A stretch of 64,000 nucleotides of DNA from Ascaris suum (Eukaryota; Nematoda; Chromadorea; Rhabditida; Ascarididae): positions 3,166,001-3,230,000 of the forward strand of contig CM024186.1 in assembly GCA_013433145.1 (NCBI GenBank), in the 5' to 3' direction. The stretch's first letter is position 1, and every line of letters begins with the position of its first letter. A model generated the notes under the pieces. The model worked only from the letters and a program-made list of their open reading frames with translations, did no database searches and was not told where the DNA came from. Both the position numbers and the translations under genes were made by a program. Below, in pieces: positions 25,201-38,300 of this stretch.

Positions 25201-28200
25201 AAAAATCACTTCACTGATATCATGATTACCAAGAAAAAAAATTGGATATTCATGCAGCAAATTTAGAATACAATATTTGTTAACATAGGTGCTAATATTG
25301 GTAAATGAGAAGCAAACTGAGGAACATATGACTTGCCAAATGATAAAATATGTGTTGCTTTGACATAAGTGATAAAGGAGATAACAATGATAGAAAAAAT
25401 GATAAGAAATTGCAACGACCAATTACAACGAAGACGATAAATGTATGAAAATACGATCATTTAGAATGATACGATCATGATCGAAGAATACGATAAAATA
25501 CAATAGAAAAATCGACACACTATACGATAGTATTAGGCATCAACCTATCAATATATTCATACAAATGAATAATATAAAATTTCAAGCAAATAAAAATGAC
25601 CCAAAAATGATCAAAAATTTTTACAAGAGTGGAAAACATGACAAAATATTTCCATAACGAAACGTTTGCGATAAAATTGATAGCGGTTTCTTTTTTTTGC
25701 AAGAAGTCCGAACTTCGATATTTTCTGCAAAATAAAATTTCGACATCGCTATAAAAATGAACAGAACAAAGAAAATTTGCAAATTTGAATTCAGTTCATT
25801 TCAGGAGATCATTATTCAATTGATGCGATAAATATGAGATATTCCACAAGAAAAAAGATCCTTTCTATTTTTTTTTTCGTTGAAGAAAAAAAAAACCATT
25901 TTTAGTGGTGTTTTAAATTTTCATCAAAAATTGAGTATTTCGAAAAAAGAAAATTTGAGAAATAATTGCAAAAATTATTTTCACGTTTGATTTTTGAGAT
26001 TGTATTGTTCTCTTTTTTTTTGCAGTTTTGATCAACGTAATTACAGCACAAAAAAAAAAAAGAACTTCACCGTGTTACACATTGTACTTGATAAAAGCCA
26101 ACGTGTTTCATTACACTTATAAACGTGTCAGCGTGCAAGAAATAAAGCCCTAAAATAGCACATAGAATTTACTAACTGCTATAATTATATCTAATGCAAT
26201 TTTTTGGGGAGAACTTTTTTCGAAGTTTCTAATCACGGAAAACTGAACTCTCAAATTTTAAATGAAATTTTTCATTGCAACATCAGATACTAGAAAAAGT
26301 AAAGAAAACTGCTAACGTTCATCGGTGAATATCTTTGAAAAAAAAATGGTAGAGTAATATAAGACTAAGTAGATATTCATAGAGTTTCTTCCAAATAATG
26401 AGTGAAACAGAGATCCATTTATAATCATCGTATTATATTAAGTTCGTTACGCTATATGATGTGGACGATATGTTGAAGCAAAGATCTCTAAAGTTTACTA
26501 CGTTCACTTTATATGATCACTTTGACGATTTACTTCGGTAAACTAGTTTTCATTTCAAACGCCATATTCGAATCCCTTCAAATATTAAACCTTCAATTCA
26601 CTCATGCTCAGCAATCTCCACCTCATGAAATTTAACGATTGATTATATAATGTTTATATTGCGCAACAAAGTTCAACAACATATTTCATCGGTATAGTTT
26701 ATACCGATCAGGTAAATAGTTCTAATATTCGCCCATTATCAACTTTTAACCACCAATAATCTTGTGGCTAAAATATCGGTCGGTGAAATTTATTAACCTC
26801 TGGATTTTTAGAAATTCTAAAGATGAACAAGTTCACAAGGCGCAGTCAATTAATTGTAATTGTCCCTTGAGATTTTAAGTCGAGTAATTTGAATATTGCA
26901 TAGATAAACTTCGATCAGCGAGCATATCGTCATATGAAACTATCAACGATTACCTCTTAGAAGCGTTATTTCAAGTTGATGCTCTTGGGTTGAAATTGGC
27001 GACTCTGGGATAGAACTCTCAGTTATGAGGCGGAATATTTATTTGAATGGTTATTCCGGAGACAACTGATTGATGTTGTAGTCTATCACGGTGAAATGAA
27101 CGTCGCAATTGAAGACGAATGCGGTAACATACATGAGATGAGAGAATTTCCGCACAAAATGCTTATGATGCAACACATTCATTGCATGAGAATGCAACGT
27201 GAAATTTTCGCAAGTGTTCATTGCGCTTTCGTGTAAAAATTTCTACAGCACAACGAACATCCGACCGTGTCACATCGTCTCTTAGAACCAAAGATCATGA
27301 TTTTAATTTTGTTTCTTTAGATTCATAAAATCCGCTCATTTTAGAGGTACTCGTTGATCTTTTATCTTTCGGAAAAAGCACAACAAAAAGCTTGGGCACA
27401 AACGGCTGACAAAACGGCGAACCGGATATTCGAGATGTGTCTTTGTTTGCCGAATGCTTCCGGACACCTTCAAAGGCCATTTTTGGTGTAATCGTTCGGA
27501 AAGTACTTTTTCCAGTCTATATGCCGTGTAGAATCTTTGTTCCTTAACAGTTTCGAGAACTAAAGGTTTCCCTAAAGGTTTATTTTACCCTGAATGTTAA
27601 ATTTTTCCCTGAAGGTTTAATTTTTGTATCATAACATGAAAAATGCGCCAAGTTTCTCAATAATAATGTGAAAGTGAAATATTTGTCGTTATCAGAAAAG
27701 GTTTATTTATACAGACGTGGTTGAAATGAAATTGTAGTGTGGATAACATAATTTAATCCAATAAAAATCGGCTAAAAATAAGTGGCCACTACGAGTTTCA
27801 ATCGTATAGTCTTCATACGCTTGGAAACTGCTCTTTCTCGGAATGTTGTTCAATTCACAAAAAAAAACTTTTATAAAGGAATCATTGTGAGCTGAACAGA
27901 ATTTGCATTGCTTTGACGAGCATTTTTAATTATCTTTGTTTCGATAATGAAATTGAATGAACATTATTGTCGACTTAGAGAGTGAAGACTCGGAGATGAA
28001 TTGCATCAGAAGAAGTTTTGCATAAATGCAAAAGCAATTTTTTTTTTCTTTTGACTTTAATGCTTGCAACTGAAATTCACCTGAACACTTTGGGTATTCA
28101 TGCTCTCCGTGTTCATATTTCACCTAGCGTTCGTAACTCTCGTTAGTGCTAGCGATAGGAGAAATGTAGAGCAGAATGAAGTGCTTATTCATAAATATTT

Positions 28201-28738
28201 GAGAAACGATAGACGAAATTTTAGAAATTTACTTTGGGAATAGAAAGTATCTTAGTAGCTTCTGAGAAATAATCCGTATCCAATAGAAATCTCCCAATCC
28301 CTTCCAAGATTAATTTCCCGAACGTGAAGGAAGTCACGTTCTTCCTAAATTTTTATATCCGATTGCATGGCTGATGTAAATTACTAAAATTCATCTCATG
28401 TTTGCTGTTGCGGTATTCCTCTACAACCATGCCTCATCATCACAAACAGCGATTGGTATAAGGGATATTCATGTGTTATCATTTATTAAATTTACATTGA
28501 TTTCCAAACGATGAAATCACATGCCATAGATGGATGCTAGAGCTTATAGAAATTTGAATTCACTTCGCAAATTTTGTTTTCCAATATCATACTGACAACT
28601 TCTCTATATAATACAATATTTTTGAAATATAATGCTGTAGTTTACGTGGAGCTGGTTGATCACTTAGGGCGAAGATGGCTATTATCGAATTTACTGCGTA
28701 CCTCCTTGGTTAATACTTGTTGAGCTAATTGCTCCCAC
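25201..28738. other. AT-rich DNA, nothing identified
   Basis: Homopolymer-rich intergenic sequence. I see no exon with paired splice sites, no RNA gene and no obvious transposon terminal repeats. Confidence 0.45.
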
Positions 28739-28999
28739 ATGCGATGCGAAAAAAAGCCTATTGTTACCCCCTTAGGCATTGATCCTGAATGCAGCTATAA
28801 AGTTTGTAAGGATGAAGTGATGGAGAAGAGCAATAGCAACACACAGGGGCTAGATGAGCGAGATATAGTAGGACGTGCGTTTAGCTTAGCCTATAGGATA
28901 GATCCAGCGAGGGCAATCATCACTCACCACAACTCGGCATACCATCACAACTCATTCTCGAGAACACAGCTGTTCAACTTAGCTACGAATAACGGCTAA
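28739..28999 (+). CDS. Weak candidate ORF, unknown product
   Basis: ATG to TAA, 86 residues beginning MRCEKKPIVTPLGIDPECSY, with a His/Ser/Asn-rich end (SAYHHNSFSRTQ). Composition is less AT-biased than its surroundings. No domain, acceptor, donor or poly(A) signal supports it, and chance ORFs of this length occur in the window. Confidence 0.2.
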   Translation: MRCEKKPIVTPLGIDPECSYKVCKDEVMEKSNSNTQGLDERDIVGRAFSLAYRIDPARAIITHHNSAYHHNSFSRTQLFNLATNNG

Positions 29000-29384
29000 A
29001 GTGAATTGCCATCGGCTGTTTTGCAATAACGCTACGAATGGATAAGTATATGACAGGCGCGCGAACCCTCAACTCAATCTACACCTACATACGTCCCCAA
29101 CTTATTCACTTTTATCGTTTATTTATTTCGTTGGAGGGGAGTGGGGAGAGGGGTGGGGATCGAATGGGCGACTTCTGTTGCAATCTCTATTTTATTGCTT
29201 CCATCTGTTTTCTAGCATATATTCCCAAGCAGTTTGCATTGAATTCTTCATCGTTTCATCTCCATCTTTTTTAACAAAGTCGTCAGGAAATGAGATTCAT
29301 CCATCCTGTGGATATTATCGCTTTCACCTATTGCATCTGAAACATTAAAGGTACTAATACGATAACTTCAATTCCCCTGCTCAT

Positions 29385-29500
29385 TTGTGTGCATGCGGAT
29401 GTGCTTACGTGTGTATGTGTCTGTGTGTATGTGTGTGCGTGTATGCATGCGTATATTTACGTGTATTTATACGTGTACGTACGTATGTGCATGTATGTGT
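29385..29500. repeat. TGTG/TATG-rich tract
   Basis: Alternating purine-pyrimidine sequence built from TGTG, TATG and ACGT steps. Any frame through it gives Cys/Val/Tyr/Met-rich nonsense peptide. Confidence 0.85.
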
Positions 29501-30982
29501 TAAAAAATCACGATTATATATAGATAAAGATGTCAAAATCGAGCAAAGCATTGACCGTATGCAACTAAAAATAAATTTGCCACTCTATAATCTATAAAGA
29601 ATTATTTCTTTAGATTATTCCGCTCTTTCATATATGGAACGCTTACAATTGGCGAATAATTCAACACTTCAAAACATTAGAATTTGCTCAATTTTTTGTT
29701 CATCTCAATAAAATATTATTGCCTAAATCTAATCGCAACGCATAAATTTCATCATTAGACGACAAATACGTCTCAGGAAAAATGTCTTGGATTTCATGGA
29801 GAAAAAAAAGGGAAAGATGGCAAAGACGGATGATGGCATTGCCGCTTGTGCCTCAGTGAAAACAATCTTCACGTTCTCATCGATTCAACCTTGCGAAAAA
29901 AAAAATGTCTTCTCATCGATAAAATGTTTTTCAAAAAAAAAAAAACGACGTGTAATATAATAAAACATTATAGTTCTAACATCATAGTTTCATCGCAATA
30001 AATTGAACATTCGCTTCTAATTACAAAGTAAAAAGACCATCATCATAATCACAGCTCATTGCACTATTTGAAACAAAACCCCTCTCTCTCTCTCAAATTT
30101 GGATTGATAAATTCACAAAGGTGGAATACTGTATTTACTGTATTTACTGAATACTATTACTATATTCCGTTATTCATTACTTTTCGTTTGCATTGCATAG
30201 TCCACGATTGAGGCGTAGAGAAATAGATGTATCACTTAGGCAACGCAACGTAAAGATTATCGCTATAATAATCTAAAACTTCATTCGTAAATAAAAGCGC
30301 ACGTTAAGTTTAAGCGTCATGCACGCAACGCTTTCATACGGTACGTTATTACGTTGACGCATCATAGCGGAACGGATGCACACGTTGTGTTGACGTTTTC
30401 AATCCATAATTTAAATCCATAATTGTGCAGATAAGATTATTTTATTTCAAAATAAAACGTCGAATAGAAGAATTGGATTATCGATATGGAATAATCGACG
30501 TATATTTTGCTAATTTTTTTAGTGATTTTCTTTATCGTTATTTTATACATTAATGTTGGCTTTCTTTCGAGTTTCTTTTGAAGTTAACGAAACGTTTTGC
30601 TGATTTGCAACTGAAATTTTTTATGATATGGCTATCGTATAAAATTTTTAGCCATGAAATAAATATTTTTCCATAATTGATTCGGCATTATAATATCAGT
30701 TAAATTAACAATTTCCCATTTATCCGCTTGATTTCTATAGAAATGAAAAATTAATCAATCGAAAATGTCAAAAAAAAAGAAAAGAAGTAAAAAATATTCC
30801 ACAAAATTTTCGATCAAATCACAAAGAGTTCACAATAAAAAGAAGAAGTGTAGTAATGAAAAAGACATTTATAAACGAAATGTCGGTTAAAGAAGACAGC
30901 TAAACAAAACACTAAGAAGAAAACATTTTTCAAATGGATTGATTAGTAAACGTGTTTTCAATAGCACTTGTCACCCCCCCTC

Positions 30983-31022
30983 CTTCTATCCTCTCTCTCC
31001 CTCTCTCTCTCTCTCTCTTTTT
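30983..31022. repeat. (CT)n tract
   Basis: CT-rich tract with a few CC interruptions ending in a T run. Confidence 0.85.
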
Positions 31023-33481
31023 AAGTTGTTAAATGATATATTCAACTAAACAGAGAGTGAAATGAATTTAGCGCATTGAGAACATTGACTATAGCAGCTG
31101 TTCATCGACCCATATTGAGCATAACGAAACGATGCATCCATTGAACAATACAAAAACACAACAAAACCCCATTGAGGAGGGGGATTGAGAAGATTTATTA
31201 TTGAATACAACTACTCGCTCGTTATGTGTTTTTGCCATACTCAACATTCATTGTGAACATCACTCATAGATTGCCTTTAGTGATAAATTGAGATTTTCGA
31301 ATATTATCTCTTCGAATCGAATTGAAATCAATCGATTCCCTCTTAGAATATCCTAATTTATTTACGTGACTATTTTTATAATATAATATTATTAATCATA
31401 AATTAATGAAAATATCAATTTATCATAGAGAAGTTCGGAGGCAATAAAGATGAACAATTAGAATTGACGTATAGTTGACTAGTGAGTCAAGCAACCTTGA
31501 AAACTTAGAATTTTCCCTGTTGATGCTTCATTGCTTTATTTCTTTTTCGAAATCTCTAACCATTCACCCACCCTTCTCACCCGCTCCTCTCCAATCCCTT
31601 CAGTTCTCCCTCCCCCCCCCCCTTGCTTGTAATGAAACAGCCATAATTCCTTGAGAGATACATAAAATGAGTGATCGATATAAAATGAAATAGATGAAAT
31701 TTATATAATTATGCGGAAAGAATTTTCAAAAAAGATAACACTATCACGAGTGAAAGATGATCTGCTATTTACGTGAACGTTAAATGAAAGAAAAAAAGTG
31801 TCTCGTTAGATAGAAAAAAATATTCGCTATGGCGGTTATATCAAAAACCATTCGCTCATAATTAATTGATGCATTAAGGAAAAAAAATTCATTGCCTATC
31901 ACCATAAACGACTTCCTATATCGATAAATAAATAAATATCAATATTCCTATCAAAATAAATGAAGTATAAATAACTTTTTATTTCGTTTTTTTTTTGTAT
32001 CACTCAATATGAGCATTTACTTCAATGCAAAATGTATAACATAATAAAAAAACTAACAAAAATGATAAGGAAATTAAACTTTTGCGTATTTTTTTGATAA
32101 GTTTTAAGAATTTTTCTTCGCCTTGATATATAATCAATATCGATTTTTATTATGAAATAAACTTTCCAACATTACAATAATTTATGAAACTTATCGATAG
32201 TGACAGCCGATAATATAAAAGCATGAAAATTAGGCGCAAAAATGTTTTCACGATGCTTATTTGTGCTCAAATTCGCTATCGTGTGGGAGGCGGAACAATT
32301 TGTGCCATTCACCGATATCAAAATAAGCTAGATAAAAACATCAGCTGTCATTAAGCGGCTGACGAGAACTATGCGCACTCGGATCTGTAACATTTCTCTT
32401 GCTATTGAATTATCACATAAGCAGTCTGAATACTTAACAATAAAAACTATTTCTTGTAAAATAAAACACTAGAAGCGATCCATAAAAAGAATTGACCATC
32501 ATATAAACGTTGTTCATCATTTACGAAAATGTAGGTAATACATGTAACCGAAAAAAAAGCGTATCGTCGTTTTCAATAAGCAACAATTCCTTCAATGTAA
32601 GAAGGCCAGGTAATACACAGGTAGTAGCAACAAGTAAACATAAAAACTAATTTCGATACATACAATTACCATCTAATCTCTGCAACAAGTGATATACACA
32701 ATAAATTTTAGCACTTATATAGTGTAATTCGATAGGTTTTTCCTATGTGACATAAAATGATTGAAATTTTTATTGTTTTGCCGACTTTGGTAGCAATAAG
32801 AACAATAAGAGAGTTTTTTTATAAGCGCCTAATGTGCAGAAAACTTTCCATCATTAATCACTATTGCTATGATCAGTGGCCTAATCGAGTATGATTCAGT
32901 TGAACAATTAACGACTCATCACATCTGAAGTTAGACCATTAAAAAAACCCCCTCAGAAAACTTTCACGAATGTGTATAGTCATCATTGAATAAGACTCAT
33001 TAAAGTGTAACAAATAAGATATTAAAGTTGGTTTTCAATCTTTACACAACAAACAGTTTTTTAAACTTTATAAAGCCTAAATATACCATTGCGTGATGTG
33101 AACTACGCAGAGAATTGACTGAACATAATATTATTTTAATTAGCGAATTTTCTTGGCTGCAACTATGAGATTTGCATAAATAGGTTAACAATTGCATATA
33201 CAATTAATAACTTTGGCCAACAATGGAAGATATATTTTGTGAAATGTGCAGTTATAAGTCGACAACAGCGAGATTATCTAATGAATGAGAGTAAAATAGA
33301 TCAACATAGCATCTGAGGGCTCTTCATCTCTTCGAGCAGGTATTTGAATATCGTTGATTAAATACCTTAGAATGAGCGAATGCGATCTTTTGATATGTTG
33401 CATAAGTACTACTGGAAACGAAGATCAGCTATTTCAGGTAAGGGGTAGAACTTAAGTTTGTTGGATCTGATTTATGAGTAG

Positions 33482-33821
33482 CATTCTTCTACATGTTGGG
33501 ATATTAGTCAAGAAAATGCGATACTTCACCAATACAACAGAAGAAGCAAAAACGCAGGCTTAGCAGAAGGTAAACAAGAAAAAGTGAAGAAGGGTGGAAA
33601 AGATATGACAGGTAAAACGAAGTACTTTAATGGAAAGTGCAACTTAGATGTATTGCTAACATTTGGTTATACTGTTGTGTAACTTTGTAGGAGGAAGTAA
33701 GAGTGAGTGCGGTAAAATGTGGCAGTTGCAAACGTCAGTGGTCAATAGGAAGTGTGCGGCGAAATGTAACAAACAAAAGCAATTTCCGTTACAAATCTGT
33801 AGGAACACTATGCATCAATGA
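33482..33821 (+). CDS. Candidate two-exon small gene (3' part), unknown product
   Basis: Exon 33482-33611 (43 codons plus one base; after a weak acceptor ATGAGTAG) reads HSSTCWDISQENAILHQYNR and becomes Lys-rich. Its donor ACAG before GTAAAAC is acceptable. A 79 nt intron ends in ACTTTGTAG, and exon 33691-33821 opens in the matching phase, reading GGSKSECGKMWQLQTSVVNR with three more Cys before TGA. Phase match and Cys/Lys/Glu-rich composition support it. The weak first acceptor, missing start exon and lack of AATAAA argue against. No family recognised. Confidence 0.3.
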
Positions 33822-34435
33822 CATACCGCCTTTAGTGGACAGCCGCTCCATTTCGATGCTCTGATTTATTTGGCACCAAGCGTTAAAGCTGCAATTTTCA
33901 ACTGAGCTTCTCCTCCATCTCTAGCTGCTCAAAATGGCGCACATCACAAAGCGGTACCGCGATTGGCACATATAACTTGCGCTCCAATTGGTGATTACCG
34001 CATACGAATTGTGTTGCTACCAACTTCACGATTGAATGAATAATGGTGATGACAGCTGCGCCTTAGCGCCATAAGCGTCTGCTCATCAACTGCTTCGCCA
34101 ACTCGATCTATCTTTACTTGGAACACTACTGTCTCTTGGTATAAAACGATAATATTACTTGTTGAGATATAGCTCTCAATGATCAGAAATTACTAGCAGT
34201 AGGCTGCCGGTTTTCTTCAACTTGATCTGTTTGATGCAACACGCTTTGAAGCTATCACCGGATAACAACTTTGCGATAGCTATTATCATTTGTAATAGTA
34301 ATAGTAATAGTAATAAAATCTCAACTGATATTGAAATAGGCACAACGATAAAAAGTTAAATATATATTTCTTAGAAATCAATGAGCTGAATAATCTAAAT
34401 TCCTGGAATGTTGTTTATTAATTGTACGATGAATA
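33822..34435. other. Short GC-richer intergenic block
   Basis: The 33840-34130 part is more GC-rich than its neighbours (for example TGCGCCTTAGCGCCATAAGCG) without a clear frame. A short AATAGT repeat sits near 34295-34320. Confidence 0.4.
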
Positions 34436-35053
34436 GAAAAATATTTCTCTTTTTTTTCTCTTTTTTCACTTCAACCTGCTTGAGGCTCTATGTAAAAAGT
34501 GTCTGTAAGATGTTTACAAATATTTCCATATTTTAAACTGTAAGCAAGAGCACTGAGCAAAATGATCAAAGCTTCCGAGGACGATTCGCATAGTGTGTGA
34601 TGGAGAAAATAAAACTTTTCAGGACAGAGAAATAAAACTAGGACTTTTTAGGACAGGATGGAGAAAATAAAACTTTTTTTTGATAACAATAAATGTTTAG
34701 CTTTGAATTTGTTAATACATTCTAAGTTTTTTAGAGGTTAATCTAACGAGTAAAACAATCTTAAAAATGAATATCGCTAATTTGATTTAAGCTTTGATAG
34801 ACAAAGTGGAAGATCGATCATCTACGAATTGGTATATAAGTCCTTTTAATAAAGTATTATAGGATGATAATGAAAGAATTGTCTTTCATCACACACTAAG
34901 CCAATCGTCCTCGGAAGTTCTGATCATTTTGCTCAGCGCTCTTGGTTAGAGTTTAAAATATGGAAATATTTGTAGACATCTTACAGATACTTTTTACATA
35001 GAACCTGAAGCAGGCTGAAGTAAAAAAAAAAAGAGATACGAAAATATTTTTCC
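34436..35053. mobile_element. Fold-back element with ~167 bp inverted repeats
   Basis: The left arm (about 34436-34602) and right arm (about 34887-35053) are inverted copies, about 85-90% identical by eye. They share blocks such as TTCCGAGGACGATT and CAAATATTTCCATATTTTAA. The spacer of about 285 bp holds a direct repeat of TGGAGAAAATAAAACTTTT (34601 and 34662 region) and no open reading frame of note. This is the layout of a non-autonomous fold-back or MITE-type DNA element. A target-site duplication was not clear. Transcribed, it would form a long hairpin. Confidence 0.8.
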
Positions 35054-36950
35054 ATGAAAAAAAATTTTTAATCATTTTTCTTCTGTTTCAAGGGAATTTC
35101 GTGTGAACTAAACTATAGTTCTAACAAAAGAAAAATTCCCTAAAATGAACGTTTATAGTAAGGAGATTGAATAGTCCACCGAACATCTCTTTTAAAATTA
35201 ACATAAAAGAATACCTACTGAAACGATTTCAAGTATATCTTCTTAATAACGAGAAGAGTAGTGATGCTTAAAACGAGCAAGTGTTCGTCGATTAATAAAG
35301 AGGAGTTGGGATAAAATGTGCCCGAGAATTCACTAAACGAGCTATTGACCATATTGTTCTATTTTGTGCCAGCCATATCGAATGCAATCTCAAACTTCAA
35401 ATCGACTCAATTCGTTCATAAACTATTCATTTTATTATTTCCACTCTAAAAATAATACTTGCATTTTGCATCAATCGAATTTGATTTTTTGAGAAATATA
35501 CGTATCACACTTTTTCTTGAAAAATTCAATGTTCGTATAACGTTTATATCTTAGTAGACTAGAAATTTTTTCTTTCTTTTTTTTCTCAAAATTTTTTCGA
35601 ATTATATTTTCATGAAAGATGGAAAAAAGCGGTTTAGAAAACTGAAAGAATGCAACCGTTCATAATAGTTCCGAAAAAAAAATTCTCAATCGTCATGAAG
35701 AGAAAATAGTTGACAGCGAATGAATAGTGAAACCATACTAGCGAATGAAGCTTTTGCTGTCTTAACTCATTTAACTCATCTGGCATACTGTGTGTACCGA
35801 TCAGACCGATCACCTTCTATTTGCTATCGTATCGGCGAATAAATCACGATTATTATATAGGAAATTCCGTTAGTTATTTAATTTTCAAAAAGTAGATGCA
35901 TAGTGACAAAGTAATGATATATTCTCATAGAAATTTCCGTCGCAATTTAGGAAGCTCTTCTTGATTAGTTTGAATTCGATATCACAAATAAAACCACAAA
36001 AATTCAATTGAATGAAAAAAAAAATAAATGTTCAATTATTGTTGTTGTTTTAAATGAAAACCCACAATTTCGAATAGTTCATCGTAACGTTTCGGTGTTT
36101 TCATCGAAGAGTGCCAATATTGCTATTAGAACATCAATGTTTAGTGTTTAAAAATTACATAACAATATACCGGTTTCTATCGAACTGTCGTAAATTTCAC
36201 TCTTCAATTTCATCTCATCAACAATTACACAATGAAAAAAAAATTTCTCAAATAATATATTGATGAATAATTTCAAAGATTCCATTAAAAAATGAAATTA
36301 CTATTTTCAAAAAAAAGAAAAATGCATTTGGCAGTTCTTTTGTTATCAAAAAATTTTCATTAAATTTTCGACAAACATTTGCATAATTCTTAATCGATTT
36401 CTTACGTTTCAATTAATTCATTATTTTTGACTTATTTTATTAGCTCATTGTGTTGAATTTTTTAAATATTATTTTAACATTTTTTTTTTCTTCGAGAATG
36501 ATTTTTTATTTCCAATTGTAAGAAAAATTTTTCATTGAATATGCATCTCGTTTTTTTCTATACTATATTACGCTAGAGAAAATATATGTGAAAATTATCC
36601 GCCGAAAAATTTTTAAAAAAATATAATTTTTCCCAAACAAAAAAAAAATTATAAAATCATTTTGAAATTAGGTGAAAATGAAAATTTTTTAAAGATAATG
36701 CTAAATTCTGTATTTATTACTATTGAATTTCAAAGCGCTATCGATATATTCGAATGGTTGCTTGACATCCGAAGAGTGAAACTAAGGTTTTCGAAATTCG
36801 CCTAATGTTGGATGAAAATAATCATGGCCAAAACATTTGAAATTCTACGATATTATATTTGGTTATAACCTCGATGATGTAAATAAAGTAAGAGGTGATA
36901 TTTATTACCATCATAACAGCCCATCCTCTGATAGGTTATTATCAGCTTAT
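35054..36950. other. Very AT-rich DNA, nothing identified
   Basis: Dense A and T runs. No exon, RNA gene or repeat unit beyond homopolymers recognised. Confidence 0.5.
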
Positions 36951-38300
36951 AAATTGAAAGTTTTGAATAAATAGACATCTCACTATACGAGAAAGATCTT
37001 AGTGTGGCATTAGGATTGGAGTGATTTGTGTATAATGATGTATATGAAAGAGTATAAAAAAGAGGATTGCGGCGAGCAGATTGCGGGCATGGCTAGTGCT
37101 GTGAAGAGTTGACGTGAATCCGACGTCGCGGCGTCCCCCCATCCTCCCGCAACGACCTTCAACCAATCAGAATTGGTGCCTAGCCCTCTCTTATCACAAC
37201 GGTCATCAAATGGCGGTTTTCGGGGTGACTTTGAGGCTAAAGGGTGGCACTATGTGTTCTATAAGGTCAACTCCAACCTTCATTTCAAAAGCGCAACCAC
37301 GTTATTAGTTCATGGTTACGTTACTCGCTTTCTTAAGCATACACTCTTTGTTGTCTAAAAAGTAGTTGGTAAATTTTTTTAAAAAAAGCAGTTTCATAAG
37401 ACAAGGGAAAGGATATATGAAGTTATGGACTTACGAAGTTGGTCACTAATCCAGGCGCTGAAAAGAATAATAACGACCAAGAAAAAATATTTTCGGTCTT
37501 CGATTAAGGGCTTCATTATTCCGATTAGAAGCGTCAACGCTTCACTTTATCAATAGATTCATAGCCGACGATAAAATTCACCAACAAATAAGCTGTAATA
37601 GTCAGTAATTTTATGTAAACTTTACTCTGAGAAAGGAAGTAGGAACGAGATGCACAAATATCAACGATAATGCGAACTTCGATAGTACAGTGTACAAATG
37701 AGCGTATTTATGCATTATGCAGAAACCTTTTGGTAATCATGAGGCTTCATTCTCTCAGATTAATCCTCTCTCAAATCTTTCACCTGAGCACTGAAAATTT
37801 TTGCATCGATATCGAACGATCGAGCAAAACCAACTATGAAATAATATGAAAATCTCTTTCAAAAGCTTCAATATATTGCGAATGGTAACGTTTACTATTG
37901 ATAGAAAGGCAATCATATTCAATGATTCAATCGAAATATGGCGCGATCGCGGTCGATTGCCATAACAATTCAGAGGCATCGGTTGCGGCCATCCGTCTTA
38001 TCATATTTTGCGATCTTATATGCAGCGGCAAAGGCGAAACCCTATTTTTTTGTAGAGGAACTTTTGCAGCCCCATGGCGGGAGCATTTCCTTATTTTAGA
38101 CGCTTCAAATATGAAGAAGCTCTTTTTTTCTCAGAGCCTTTGGCGCCTAACAAACATATTCAATTCATCGATGATAACGATGTGGAAAAAACTACACACA
38201 TTAGACAACGTGGAAGCTTTTCGTGAAATACAACCGTAAGCTCATCATAAGAAACAAATATTAAATGAAACATCTCTTGATTTCTATGCTATATTCTCAT
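36951..38300. other. GC-richer island with unresolved open frames
   Basis: The 37075-37260 block contains CGACGTCGCGGCGTCC and is open in two plus-strand frames (one runs ESDVAASPHPPATTFNQSEL onward to about 37358). There is no ATG and no acceptor between its upstream TGA and the open part. At 37930-38240 two overlapping plus-strand frames are open; one starts at an ATG near 37938, reading MARSRSIAITIQRHRLRPSV, for about 53 codons. Neither block shows paired splice sites or a known motif. A promoter or decayed gene is possible. Confidence 0.3.

Larger units (their letters stand above)
29000..33481. other. Gene-poor DNA with simple repeats
   Basis: Contains a TG/TA-rich tract at 29385-29500, a CT tract at 30983-31022 and an 11-base C run at 31612. 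No supported gene, and almost no open frame beyond 29.6 kb. Confidence 0.45.
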
